In this document: positions 36,861-48,500 of the stretch, in pieces
Position numbering within the stretch: position 1 is the first letter of the stretch
Layout: every line of letters begins with the position of its first letter
DNA from: Anaeramoeba flamelloides
Taxonomy: Eukaryota; Metamonada; Anaeramoebidae
Length of the DNA: 64,000 nucleotides
Direction: 5' to 3'
Assembly: GCA_027625915.1 (NCBI GenBank)
Contig: JANTQA010000042.1
Span: 6,584,001-6,648,000, forward strand
Made by a program: the position numbers and the translations under genes
Notes under the pieces: model-generated
Databases searched by the model: none
What the model was told of the DNA's origin: nothing
The model's input: the letters and a program-made list of their open reading frames with translations, nothing else

Positions 36861-37804
36861 AACAAAGTCTTTTTAGATAGACAATTTTGTTCATACAGTG
36901 ATCAAAATTATGCTTTTCCTAAAAACTACGATCAGTACATAAAAATATAATCTGTGCTTTTTTTTCTTCTTGTTTCAATCGAAAATCCATTTTATTACCC
37001 AACATTATACTTAATTTAAAATCTATTTTGAAGGTCAACTCTTTGATATTTTTACTAAATTATAAATTATGAATACAATTTGTTGATTTTTTTTGTAATA
37101 GCCTCAGTTCTTACTGAAATTTTTGGCATCTTTTTTGAAGATTAAAATTTTCTTTCAAAATTTGATCTTTTTTTCGATATAAATTTTTTATTTGATATCA
37201 TCTTCTTTTTTAGAATTTCCTTTTGAATAATAGAACTTTAAGAAACCAATATGAAATTTACTTTGGGTTAGTTGTCGATTTTTTTTATCAGTAATATATG
37301 GGTCTTCTATAACAGAAAAACATGCTTTTTATTTTGAAACAACAATAGTACGAAAAAATCGTATAGATAATTCCAAGTTAGACAAAAATACAACTTCAAT
37401 TATCATTTAATCCTTGTTAATTGTGTTTATTCACAATACATCAACATCCCAGTTCTTAAAAATCTTGGGGCCGTAGTATTTATTGTTGTTAATAGTACTA
37501 TAATTTTTTTAAAAGTATCTAGCGGAAAAAAAAAAGCTTAATTTTTAGGGTAAAACTTTCCGATTTGGATATTACAATAAAATTTCTTTAAATTCAACTC
37601 AGTTATATTTTTTTTGAATAGATACTAACTAATAGTTTTGAAAATATTCTTATCATCTCAAAAAACCCAATTATGGATAAAAAAATAACTATGATAAATA
37701 TTGAAAGTGTAGGTCGATTTTACAAGATTTAAAAAGAATTTAATTAAAACAATAGATTTTTCTCTATTCTTCAAAAATTAAAAAAATCTGACAAAAGTGT
37801 CTTT

Positions 37805-38650
37805 CGAGTGCAGTATAGTGCTGTAGAGTGCCGTAGAGTGTCGGAAGTTCCCTAAGTTTTTTTTTTAATTTATAGAATAAACCGAAAATTTCTAATAAAA
37901 TTTAGGTTTTATTTACTTTTTATAATAAACATAACATGGGTGTTCGTCAAGTTCCTAGCTTTTCTTGAGGTTTTCCGTTTTATAAAATAAGCGTTCTATG
38001 TTTTTTGGGGTTTTTTATTTTATTTGTGAAGTGTTCTTGGTTTTTTTTACTTTTTGAAATAAACAGAAAATTTTAATGAATTAACTGTTTATTTCAAAAG
38101 TAAAAATAAACTAGCGAAAATCAATTGATTTTACAAATAAACAGAAAACTCAAGAAAAGCTAAAGGTGTTTTTACATAATTCAAAAGAATAAAGTAAAAT
38201 CATATATTATACCCGATTCTTTTAAATTCTTGAAAACCTAACGAAAAGTGTCTGTCGAGTTCCGTAGAGTGCCTATGTTTTTTTTTTAATTTAATAAATA
38301 AACTTGAAATTTCTGAAATTTTCCCTTAATTTCTTAAATCAAAAAAAAACTTATTAGCCCATTTTCCAGAATTCAAAAGAATTGAGTAAAATCATTGATT
38401 TTCTCTATATTTCTCAAATTAAAAAAAAAGATAACGGCGCGTTTTCAGAATCCAAAAGTATTGAGCTAAATCTTAATTTTACACTATACTTTAAATTCTG
38501 GAAAAGATAAGGGCGTTTTTTTTTTTTGAATTTTTGGAATAATCGGAAAAATTATGGATTTTACTCAATTCTTTTGAATTCTGGAAAACCTAACGGAAAA
38601 TCAAAAAAAAAATATTGTTTTTCCAATTCAGAAAATACAATAATTCTTTA
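37805..38650. repeat. Family H repeats (GTGCCGTAGAGTG family), clustered copies
   Basis: GAGTGCCGTAGAGTG occurs at about 37834, and a related GAGTTCCGTAGAGTGCC at about 38256. The T-rich block after each word, the TTCTTGAGGTTTTCCGTTTT text and the CCTAACGGAAAATC end are all family H features. Several inverted segments (AAATAAACAGAAAA against TTTTCTGTTTATTT) suggest two or more copies side by side or inserted into one another. Confidence 0.65.
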
Positions 38651-39639
38651 ATAGTCCAAATAATTGATTATCAATTTGAATTATATTCATTAAATTTAAA
38701 ATGCTTTTTTTTTTATAATAAAAAAATGGTATCTTATCTGTGAAAAAAAAAATATTCAAATTTTTTACTCGTAAATTTAAAAAAAAACCTTAATTAGAAC
38801 TAGAAAATTCGATTTTCCGACTTAAATTGTAAAATATCTTTAATTATATTTTTTAATCTAAGATCTTTTATTAACCAATAGTGTTTATTCCAAGTGGAGT
38901 CATCAAAAAGTAAAAAATTAGTAAATGTTTAATTTTTTTTTGAAAAATTATTTTCTTTATTATGGCAGATAAAACTTTTTGAAAGGTATCCGTTTGATAA
39001 CAGTAAACAATAACAAAAAAATATCTAAAAAAGAATCAATTAAAAAACTTTTTAACAAATTTAATTCAATATTAAAAATTTAACACAAGAATAAAGAATT
39101 ATGTATCCATAATCTATTCAACCTTAGGAATAATAAAATATCAATATTTGATTTAGATATTATTAATCGGATTAAAAAATTTTTGAACATGTTTTAATTA
39201 AAAAATGGCTTTTTAGTTCTGTTCAAAAGTATTGTGACCCACCATATTCATCCTTTTTTAATGAAAAATTCCCATGAAATAATTAGATCTGTAAATAAGT
39301 ACTAATTTATTTTCGTTTAGTATACCTAAAATAGGGAAAAAATTACAGTGTATTATAGATTCAAAAATATCATTTTAGTTCCATAATAATCGATCTTTTA
39401 TATAGTATTAAATTTAATAGAAATTCTAAAAGGTAATTTTTTACAAATTGATTGTTTTTTATCCATAAAAACTGAATTTATGAGGGTAATTCTATTGGAT
39501 ACATATTTAATAAAAAAAAATGAAATGATTGGGTTGTCAAGTGAAAAAACTATTTCCCTTTTGTTTAATTACTATTGTGAAAAATAACCAGACAAAAAAG
39601 TTTAATTAGTGTTTCAAAATGAACAGTATGTTACTTTTT

Positions 39640-40050
39640 GAGAAAAGGTCTAGAAATCAATTCATAAAAGAAATCTATAATAAAAAATATATAAATATGG
39701 TATTGATTTCTTAAATTTCTACTATTAAAATAGTAATTTCAAAAATGATGGTTCAAATAAAAAATTTTATCAAAAAAAAGGAGTTGATTTTTTATAAAAA
39801 AAATTTTAATATTCAAAAATAACAAAAATCTACAAAAAAAATTTTGACAAATTATGAAAAATTATATTCATCAAATTATATTCATCCTTTAAATTTGACT
39901 TAAAATATACAGACTTTACTTTTAAAATCGATTTGCACTTAGACATACAATTGTGCAGTGAATTCGATCTTCCATTAGAAAAAGATAATAAAAAAAACAT
40001 GAGATTTTATTTTGAAATTTGGGTTATAGTCGTTTGGAACCAATTTTTTG
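39640..40050 (+). repeat. Partial family E copy (interior)
   Basis: Follows 47790-48160 in order: TATGGTATTGATTTCTTAAA, a run of AAAATTTTAAT words, GACTTTACTTTTAAAATCGA, TTTGCACTTAGACAT, GCAGTGAATTCGATCTTCCA and ATTTTATTTTGAAA. The long inverted arms of the copy at 47525-48372 are not recognisable here. Confidence 0.6.
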
Positions 40051-40154
40051 ATCACAAAACCTCCAAAAAAATATATATATTTTTTTTAAAATCTACAAAT
40101 AAAATTAACCTCAATTAAAATAACAAACTAAAAACCAAAAATCTAAAAACATTT

Positions 40155-40284
40155 ACAACCGTTTCAACTCCGGTGTGAATCGCAGTCATTTGAAGAATTG
40201 TTGGGAAACATTTTAAATTGACACATCAGGTTTCCCTGTCATTAAACGAATGATTGCGATCCACACCTGAGTTGAAATAGCTGT
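40155..40284. repeat. Nested hairpin of 130 bp (family L), one copy
   Basis: The outer arms (about 40160-40190 and 40249-40279) pair GTTTCAACTCCGGTGTGAAT then CGCAGTCATT with AATGATTGCGATCCACACCT then GAGTTGAAAT, about 26 of 30 positions. Inside the 58-base loop, GGGAAAC (40203) pairs with GTTTCCC (40230). The arms are far richer in GC than their surroundings. A MITE or a structured RNA precursor are the two readings; it lies about 700 bp upstream of DPM3. Confidence 0.7.
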
Positions 40285-40980
40285 ATTAATTTTCTTTCAA
40301 TCAATTTTTTTTTCATTCCTAAATTCAGCTTTACAATAAAAAAAGAATAAATTCCTTTTTTAAAGGATTCATGATATATAAAAACTATAATTGGGTCAAA
40401 ATTAAACACAATTATCTTTTTTTTAATTTATCCAATAACTTTCCTTTTTGGATTATTATGTTACCAAGAGTTAAAAAAAGAAATGAATAACCAAATTAAA
40501 GAAAGAATATAAATTACATTCTATTTCAATAGACTGTTTTTATCAAAGAAAAAGATAAAAAGGATAATCAATATACAATTAATTCCTATTTATTATTGTA
40601 ACAAAGTAGAACTACTGTTATTTTCTAATTAAAAAAAAATTTTTTTACTTCAGGTTCCAAATATTATGAATTAATTATTAGCCGAAAAAAAGGAAATATC
40701 TTTAGAAGGTGTATTAGCAATGATATTTTGAGAAATTATATTAATCTTTCTTATTGGACTTTGAGCTTAAATTTTAATTATGAGAATTGGATTTTTACTG
40801 TATTCAAAAATAATTAGTAAAATAGGTAATAATTTCGATAATTTTGAGAATACAGTCATGTTCTATAACTCATAGTTTATTGTATTTTATTTTGGGACAC
40901 CACAGGAAACCAAAAAACAGTTTAATTGATTTTTCAATAATTATTCTTCATCTTTCATTTTTTTCATAAAACTCCTCAAA

Positions 40981-41449
40981 ATGAAAATCACACAATTTCA
41001 CAAATGGCTGACCTTTTTAATTATATTTATTGTCTTTTGGTTAGTTCTTAAATCACAAAATCAAAACCACTTCATTGTATTTTTACCAATTTACGCAATA
41101 ATTGCATTTGGCTTGTATTCCCTTGGCTTCATTTTATGGAGAGTAACACATTTCCCTACCTGTGACGATGCAACAGAAAAACTCAGAGAGGTAACTATTT
41201 TTCTTTTTAACCAAAACGAACAAACAAACAAAGCTTACAATAACTTCCTCTCAAACTTTTCTTTTGTTTTCGTTCATTCAACGTCATGACATCACAACAA
41301 CAAAAACAAAAACAAAAAAAAAACAACAATAAAAACAAAAAAAAATAACAAATCTAAAATCACAATCCACTTAAAAGGATATCAAAGAAGCAGAAGAAGA
41401 TCTCAAAAAAAGAGGATATAAAGCACCACAAAAAAAGAAAGAAAAATAA
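40981..41449 (+). CDS. Dolichol-phosphate mannosyltransferase subunit 3 (DPM3), two exons
   Basis: DPM3 is the small ER-membrane subunit that anchors and stabilises the catalytic subunit DPM1, which makes dolichol-phosphate-mannose for N-glycans, GPI anchors and O-mannosylation. Exons 40981-41190 and 41378-41449 join in phase 0 (GTAACT...AG) to give 93 residues; human DPM3 has 92. Seen: two membrane segments (about residues 9-26 and 33-53), the conserved second-helix text PIYAIIAFGLYSLGFILWRV, then FPTCDDATEKLRE and the cytosolic coiled region DIKEAEEDLKKRGYK, matching the usual FxxCxDAxxEL...EA..DL..RG pattern. A Lys-rich end (PQKKKEK) could act in ER retention. If the intron were retained, the protein would stop after about 102 residues without the essential C-terminal helix. 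Confidence 0.95.
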
Positions 41450-41814
41450 ACAAATTTCAGTCTTCCTTCTTTTAACACAACACAACAAAATTAAAACAAA
41501 AAACAAAAAAAATATTTGCTTTATTCTTTTTTTATTATTCTTTTTTCCATTTTAATAATCTCTGATTTAAGAACATTAAATTCGATTTCCACACCAAAAA
41601 TACAACCCACACCAACTTTAAAACAAAAATAAAAGATGAGTAACAATTTTTTATTATTCTTTTTTGCACAAGAACGATTTTGTGAAAGGATATTTTTTTG
41701 TATTATTTTTCTCTTTTTTTTTTTAATAGTAAACAAGATCTTGAAATCTTGAACTGTTAGTGATTTTTTTTATTACCCCATTTCCTTTTGTTTCTTTTTG
41801 GGAGTTTGTCTTTG

Positions 41815-42035
41815 TTTCAAAATTAAAAAGAACAAAATTTTCATTCAACTTTTCAAAAAAGGTGGTTTATAAATCAATGTAAAATTTCAAATTTTTAATT
41901 TAATACCCGAAATCAGTTTAAATAATTAATTTCCCTTTTGAACTTAGACTTTTGGTGATTTATTTTAATTCTTGGCTTGTGATTTTTTTGGAAAGCTGAA
42001 TGAAAATTTTGTTCTTTTTATTTTGAAATTAACAG
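41815..42035. repeat. MITE-like element, family F copy 2
   Basis: Left end AGAACAAAATTTTCATTCAA then CTTTTCAAAA; right end TTTTGGAAAGCTGAATGAAA then ATTTTGTTCTTTTTATTTTG. These are inverses over about 45 bp. About 220 bp, the size of copy 1. Confidence 0.75.
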
Positions 42036-42204
42036 TCCTTTTTGGAAAACCCAATCAACAAATTGGTTTCAAACCATTTCCATTAATTTAATGAGTTTGG
42101 ATTTTTCACTTAAAATAAAAGAATCTTATTTAATATAATCAACGAAAGACAATGCAAAAAAAATCTAGCAAACCAACAGCTTAACTTTACTCCTGAATCG
42201 AATT

Positions 42205-42490
42205 AAAACATTTAAGGGACTAATATTTTTTAAAAATAAAACCAAATCTTGCTAAGATCTTGATAAAAATTATTTTTTTTGTAATTTGTGTTTTGGCTGA
42301 TGAAATTGATGAGATAACCGCATCTAAACAATTGACTAATTTGAGTCTATTTTTTGAAATCCAAAATTCACATGTTTATAATATAAAACGAAAAAAATTA
42401 ACCTATTATTTTTTTTAACAATTAGGTTAATTCTTGAAAATGGTGAAAATATATTTTTCGTTTTAAATTGGAAAGTCTTGATTTTAAAAT
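42205..42490 (+). repeat. Dispersed repeat, family J copy 2
   Basis: Partner of 11450-11715, same direction; shares TTTTGGCTGATGAAATTGAT and GGAAAGTCTTGATTTT. Confidence 0.7.
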
Positions 42491-42979
42491 AAAATAAATT
42501 ATTTTTAATTATTAACAAAGTTCACATTTTGATTCTTTAAAGAAAAAACCTCAAATAATTCTTTCATTTTGATTCTATGAAACCAAATGATTCTTTTTTA
42601 TTTCAAAGATAAGTTTCAACTTATTTCTTGTTTGAAATTTGTTTTTTCATAGAATCCCATTATTCTCAAAATTTAATAATTAATAAATATTGTTTTTTTT
42701 TTTAATTTTCTCAAATGTTACGAAAAACAATTCTAATTTTAGAGAAAAATTTTAGATTTGATCTTTCATTTTTCAAAGTTGTTTTTTTTTCATAATAGAA
42801 CTTTAACAACTTCTGTTATTGTTACTTTTTGTTTATTTTTGGTATATTTGAACATATAAGAAATTTCAAAGCTTTCTAGAAAATTATCGGACACTTGCAA
42901 TTTATCTCATTGGTTTATATCTGTTTGAATACTATTGTTGAAACGTAGTTTTTTTAAATGATTAAATTTTAATTTTGGT

Positions 42980-43520
42980 TAACTTCTCATTTTTTTGAAA
43001 ATAGTCAATTCCATTGAAATTTATTGACTGTAGGCATTTAAAACATCCTTTACGGGTAGTTTAAGGTATATTAGGGAAGATTAGAATATGTTAAAGTGTA
43101 CTTGGGTGTTTTGGATGGTATGCTCGAAAATTTTAGGAGGGATTTTGAAAAAAAATAATTAAGAAACAAATTATACTTTTGTAACTTGTTTTAAGGGAAA
43201 AAAAATTTCCACTTAACTTTTTGTGTTTAATATTGTTTTTCGAAAAAATTTTTCAAAATATTTAGTATTTATCATTTCAGAATTTTGGATTTTCTACTAT
43301 TTAAGTAATAAAATACTGCCAATCGCAAAATAATCTTTTTGATTTTTCATCCAAAAATTTTAATAACCATTGAGAAATTTTATATCAATAATAATAATCA
43401 AGAAAATCTTCAAAAATATGAAAAAATTCAATTTTACTAATTTTGAAATTTGATCAAATTTGAAATCTAATAATATACCCATTTTTGCAATTATTTCTTA
43501 TGATTTCAAATTTCAGAGAT
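42980..43520 (-). repeat. Dispersed repeat, family I copy 2 (inverted)
   Basis: Reverse complement of 33060-33560. The G-rich strand text GGGTAGTTTAAGGTATATTA, GGGTGTTTTGGATGGTATG and AAAATACTGCCAATCGCAAA corresponds to the C-rich text of copy 1. Confidence 0.65.
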
Positions 43521-45526
43521 AACAAATTTGTAAAGTACTTAATATTTTCTACTAATTCCAAGAAAAAAAAGGAAAATAAACTCTTTTTACAATAAACTGT
43601 TACCGAAAATTTCAATCTTTATTGATAATTGAATCAAATTAATTGTAGTTTCATTTCTAGAATCTAAGAAACCACCACAAAACAGAGAAAAACAATCAAA
43701 TGAATATTTAAAACTGGTTAAAATAAAACAATAAAAATTAAAATTCAAAATTTTAAAAATTGGTGTGCCCTTTTATTTGAAATAAGAAATATCATTTTCT
43801 AAATTATAATGAAAAAAAATTATAAAATCAATAAAACCGTTAAATGAGGTAATTAGGGAATTTTTTTTTTTTTACATTTTATTGAGAACTCTTTACACAT
43901 AAAACTTTTGTTCTTTAAATTCTCATTTTCAATATAAATCCGTAATTCGTCTGGGTATATTGTCGGTTTGTTTTTTTTTCTTTTTTATTTGTTTAATAGA
44001 TCAATCCAAAAATGGTGTTTCTTAATTCCAATATGTAACTTCCTTCGAAATCAACTTAAACTGTTTACATTTTTATACTAACTGTTTATTTCCAAATTAG
44101 TTTCTTCTTATCTTGTTTTTTTTTCATATTTCGAACTGTTCAATACTCATGAATAAAAAAAAACAAAAAAAACATGAATAATTAAAATGAAAATCACCAA
44201 AAAGTAATTATCTTATTAACAATCAAATTCAATAGTATTGATTATTTGGGAGGTGTGCACTTCTGTTTGAAAAAGATCCCGTTTAAAAACAAACCAAATT
44301 TTACTTTCAAAAAGATCTAAATCTTGTGATAAAATACCCTTAAACACTAGCTGTACTTACACCCCAGTGGTAGAACCATTTCGAATAAAAAAATTTATTG
44401 AAATTGAAAAAAAAAAAAAAATTGAAATTTTTATAAGGGCTTTAAACTGAAGACAAATTCTAAAAAAAATTATTATATGATGAAAGATAGATCTTCAAAA
44501 TTAAAGAAGGAAAAACTAGGGTATTTTTGAAAACAAAAAAACCAAAGAACAACACACAATTACCAATTTAGAGTTATGAATTATAATTTTAAAAACAGTG
44601 TATTATTTTCAAAGTATTGTACTTTATGGCTCTTTTTGAGATCTAAAAGATTTAGGGTATTCTTTTTTCAAATAACTAATTTTTTTTGTCAATGATGGTA
44701 TCAAATCCTTACTTTTCAAAATTTAGATTTTTATAAAATAACCACCAATTAGATTGTGTTGAATTAATTTGATTTTGTACAAAAAGAAATCAATTTGTTT
44801 TATATTAAAGAAATTTAAGCCTTTGGGAATTGGGATTAAATAAAAAATGGATTTTTTTTTTTTTTAATTTTTCGAAATTGTTTTTTCTTTTCAGAGACTT
44901 TTTTTTTTGAGATTTTTTCTCCAATTCGGTAATCCTTAATTTTAATTTTAAGTTATTTGACTTCTATTAATCACTCTTATTTAAATTGTAAATAGGAAAA
45001 AATTTTCACTTCCTTTTCCAGATTTTATTTAATAAAATAGAGTTTTCAAAGAACAAGATTGTAATTTGTTGCTTTATTGCAAAAATGCAATTGCAAATGA
45101 AGTGAAAAATATTCCTCTGTCAATTTTCAGCCTAGCAAACGAAGCTCAATCCACAATCTCTTATTTTAGTGACAGGCGCTCCTTGGACCAAACTAAAAAA
45201 GGATAAATGTCAGACCCTTAATGAATTTTTCTTATTTTTGAAGTTGATTCAGATTTATTATAAATTAGAAAATGTTTCAGAACCATTAAAGTGTAGTTTT
45301 CTTTCCAAAATCCACTTCAAAACGAAAAAACAATAAAAAACACTCTTTCAAATTTCGTAAATCAGAATAAGTTTATTTTTTTTTACAAATCTTTCGAAAG
45401 TAAATCAATCTTACCAAACAGATCCTATTGTCCATATTTCGGACAAAAATACCTCTAAAATTTTCCAAAGAAACCAAGAGCCTCAACCAAAATCCCATCA
45501 AATACGGGGGTAATTAAATCAACCAA

Positions 45527-48500
45527 ATGAAAACAAGTTTCCGTTTAGGCAGTTCAATTTATGAATTTTTTTTAATTTTGGGCAAGAACCCAAGAATTAA
45601 AATCCAGCCACCTAAAGGAAGCCCAAAACCTGAGTGTGAGCCACTGGTATCGCACACTTTAGAATCACAAATCTTGGACGTTTATCCTGACGAAAAAAGG
45701 ACTTCGCTACCGCCAAAAATTGAAGAATTTGCATTTCCCGATCGTGGAATTGGGATTAAAAACAAAAAACAGGATCAGCTCCAAGAGCCATATGAGTTTG
45801 TTCTAACAAACATGGAAGGTGTTCACTTTTATGGTTTCTCAGTCTCTATTTATTATCCCTTAGAATTTGAGGGTTATGCGCAGATTTGCACAAATTTTGG
45901 AGATCTTTTTGAATCATCATATTCAAGAAACCGGAGATCTCATCGCGCGATCCCTCGTGACCTTTACGTTGAAAGCGTTTTGGTCTTGGTTTCCAAATGG
46001 CCCTTCCATCGTAGCTTTTCAAAACTGCTCTTAGCTTTTATCGCACTTTCAAAAATTAACACGTCCTTTAACAGAAAACACCTCTTAAAACTTGACAGTT
46101 ATCTTTCACAAATCAAATCTTTTGAAACCGAAAAGCAGTCGTTGTACATTAATCTTTTTTCAAAGGACAACAAAAGAGGAATGGAAACAGAAAAAGAAAA
46201 AGAAGAACAAACAGAAGAACAAACAGAGAATGAAAAACGAAATTCATGCCAAAACAGGATCATTAAATTCCCAATGATTAAACACAACCACGAGAACTTA
46301 CCCTTAACAGACATTGACTTTACATTCCTATTTAGCTTATTGGACCCTCAAAATGTCATTAAATGCTTTACGGCTTTACTCTGTGAAAAGAAAATAATCT
46401 TTGTTTCTTCCAATTATAGATTGATTTTCCCTGTAATCGAAGCAATCAAAACTTTGATTTATCCCTTTACTTGGGCCTTTGCCTATATACCCTTATTACC
46501 CTCTGCCTACGTGGAATTTTTACAAGCTCCAACACCTTATTTGATTGGCTGTCGTAGATCAACTTTGCTTAAAATTGATCTTCCTTTTGACGTAAACATA
46601 ATTCCATTTTCTTTATTTTGTGATTTTTTTTTATTAATAATCAGTAGAAGTCACTTATTTTTCAATTACACATCTTGTGAATCTTTCCTTTAATTTTTTT
46701 TTCAGATTTACTTGCCTGGTTCGATCAAAATCCACCTCAATAGTTTAATTGAAATACAATTTTTTTTAGGAAATTTTAAATGTGTTGTTACAAGCCAGCT
46801 GAAATTGTCCATTTTTCGAAATATAATTTTCAACTCTCAACTGAGGAACATTTTTCCACCAAACATTGGCAGAAAAATAAGAGAAAATATAATAAAAGGA
46901 AAAACTTGTCCAGTTGTATGAATACAGGTATTTTAAATTTGAAATGGAATAAAATTTCAGACAATTATTATTTCAAATTCTTTCTTTTAGGATTCTTATG
47001 TAATTCCAGTTATTCAAGTCAGACCTCACCCAGCGCAAAAAAAGTACCAAACAAATAAGTGCAAATCTATTTTTTGGAAACTCATTTTGGAAAAGAAAAA
47101 AAGCGAAAACGAAAATGAAAATTAAGTGAAAATTTTTTTTGCATTTTATAGCCAATATCCGTACTAAGAAATTCGAAAAATTGCAAAAGAACTTTTTAGT
47201 TCAATTTTCAAATTCGAAAATCTAATAAGCCTAATCTCAATACATCTTATTTCATCCAATCTTTTCCAAAATCAATTTTTTTAAAATGCTAATTGTATTT
47301 AAGGACTGTCTCAAAAAAAACTCACAAAGGTAATGCTCTATGGGCTCAAAATATTGTTGGGGGTTGTCCCTTTTCTCTTGAGATCCAGAAGAGCGATTAA
47401 ATATTCAAATTTTTTGCAATTTGAAATTTTTCCTGATCGGATTCTTAATTTTAAGATAATACAGAAAACCAAAACCCAACCATTATTCTTTGAAGGTAAA
47501 TACCGTTTAGTTCCCAAGAGAAACCTTTGAGAAAATCAAGTACCATGTCACTGTTATCAAAATAATACACTGGAAAAACATTTTCATTTCATTTTCGTTT
47601 TTTTAATTTGGCAAATGGAGTTTTCAAATTACAACCCAATTCTTTTGGAAACTCTATTTGGTAAAAGAAAAAGAAGGAAAACAAAATGAAAATTTTCCCC
47701 ATTTATCACAGTGAACAAAATAATGTGTACCCAAAGTTTATAATACGTGTTTCAAAATATAAGCTGTACCTTTGTTTTTTTCAGAAGAACTATACATGAA
47801 AACTATCAAAGAAACCGAAAATAAACCCTAATTAAAAATGGTATTGGTTTCTTCAAGCACCATAAAACTAAAATGAAATTCTAAAAATGAAAGATCAAAT
47901 TGGAAACTTTTTCTCAAAAAATAGAGTTCATTTTTGAGAAAATTTGATTAAAAAATTCAAAAAATTTCAAAAAAATTGGAAAAATTAAGTTAAATTTTGA
48001 ACAAATTTAACTCATAATTTAAATTTTACTGAAACCATCAAAGACCTTTACTTTCAAAATTGATTTGAACTTAGTTATTACTATTGGGCAGTGAATTAGA
48101 TTTTACATTGAAACAAGAAGAAAACAAAGGTACAGCTTTTATTTTGAAACACGTATTATAAACTTTGGGTACACATTATTTTGTTCACTGTGATAAATGG
48201 GAAAAATTTTCACTTCATTTTCCTTCTTTTTCTTTTCCAAATAGAGTTTCCAAAAGAAGTAGGTTGTAATTTGAAAACTCCATTTGCCAAATTAAAAAAA
48301 CGAAAACGAAATGAAAAAAATTTCCAGCTTATTATTAAAATACCAGTAATGTAAGACTTGATTTTCTCAAAGTTTTCTCCCGGAAAATAAACAGTATTTA
48401 CCTTAGAATAGTAATGATTGGATTGGGGTTTTCAGTATCAACTCACAATTAAGGATTATACTAATTTTATGGTTGCTGGATATTACTTTTATGACCAAAA

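Larger units (their letters stand above)
35747..40980. other. Divergent intergenic region, no gene seen
   Basis: About 5.2 kb between the 5' ends of the Amt and DPM3 genes. A T-rich tract with TTTTTTG units (35823-35875) lies just upstream of Amt. Repeat copies occur at 36730-36860, 37805-38650, 39640-40050 and 40155-40284. Open frame 39933-40118 is repeat sequence. Nothing else recognised. Confidence 0.55.
41450..45526. other. Intergenic, repeat-rich, no gene seen
   Basis: About 4.1 kb holding repeat copies at 41815-42035, 42205-42490, 42980-43520 and 44475-44770. The last is a diverged partner of 4395-4690 and shares an AGATCT(A/T)(A/G)AAGATTT-type core. The stretch 45060-45520, before the DENN-PH start, is unique-looking and less T-rich and may hold that gene's promoter. 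No RNA gene seen. Confidence 0.55.

Noticed and set aside
46706-46921. Possible second exon of the DENN gene directly after the first ORF
   Set aside because: The translation has no DENN text, whereas 51619 restores IVIIDIDDN and the downstream DENN module in phase.
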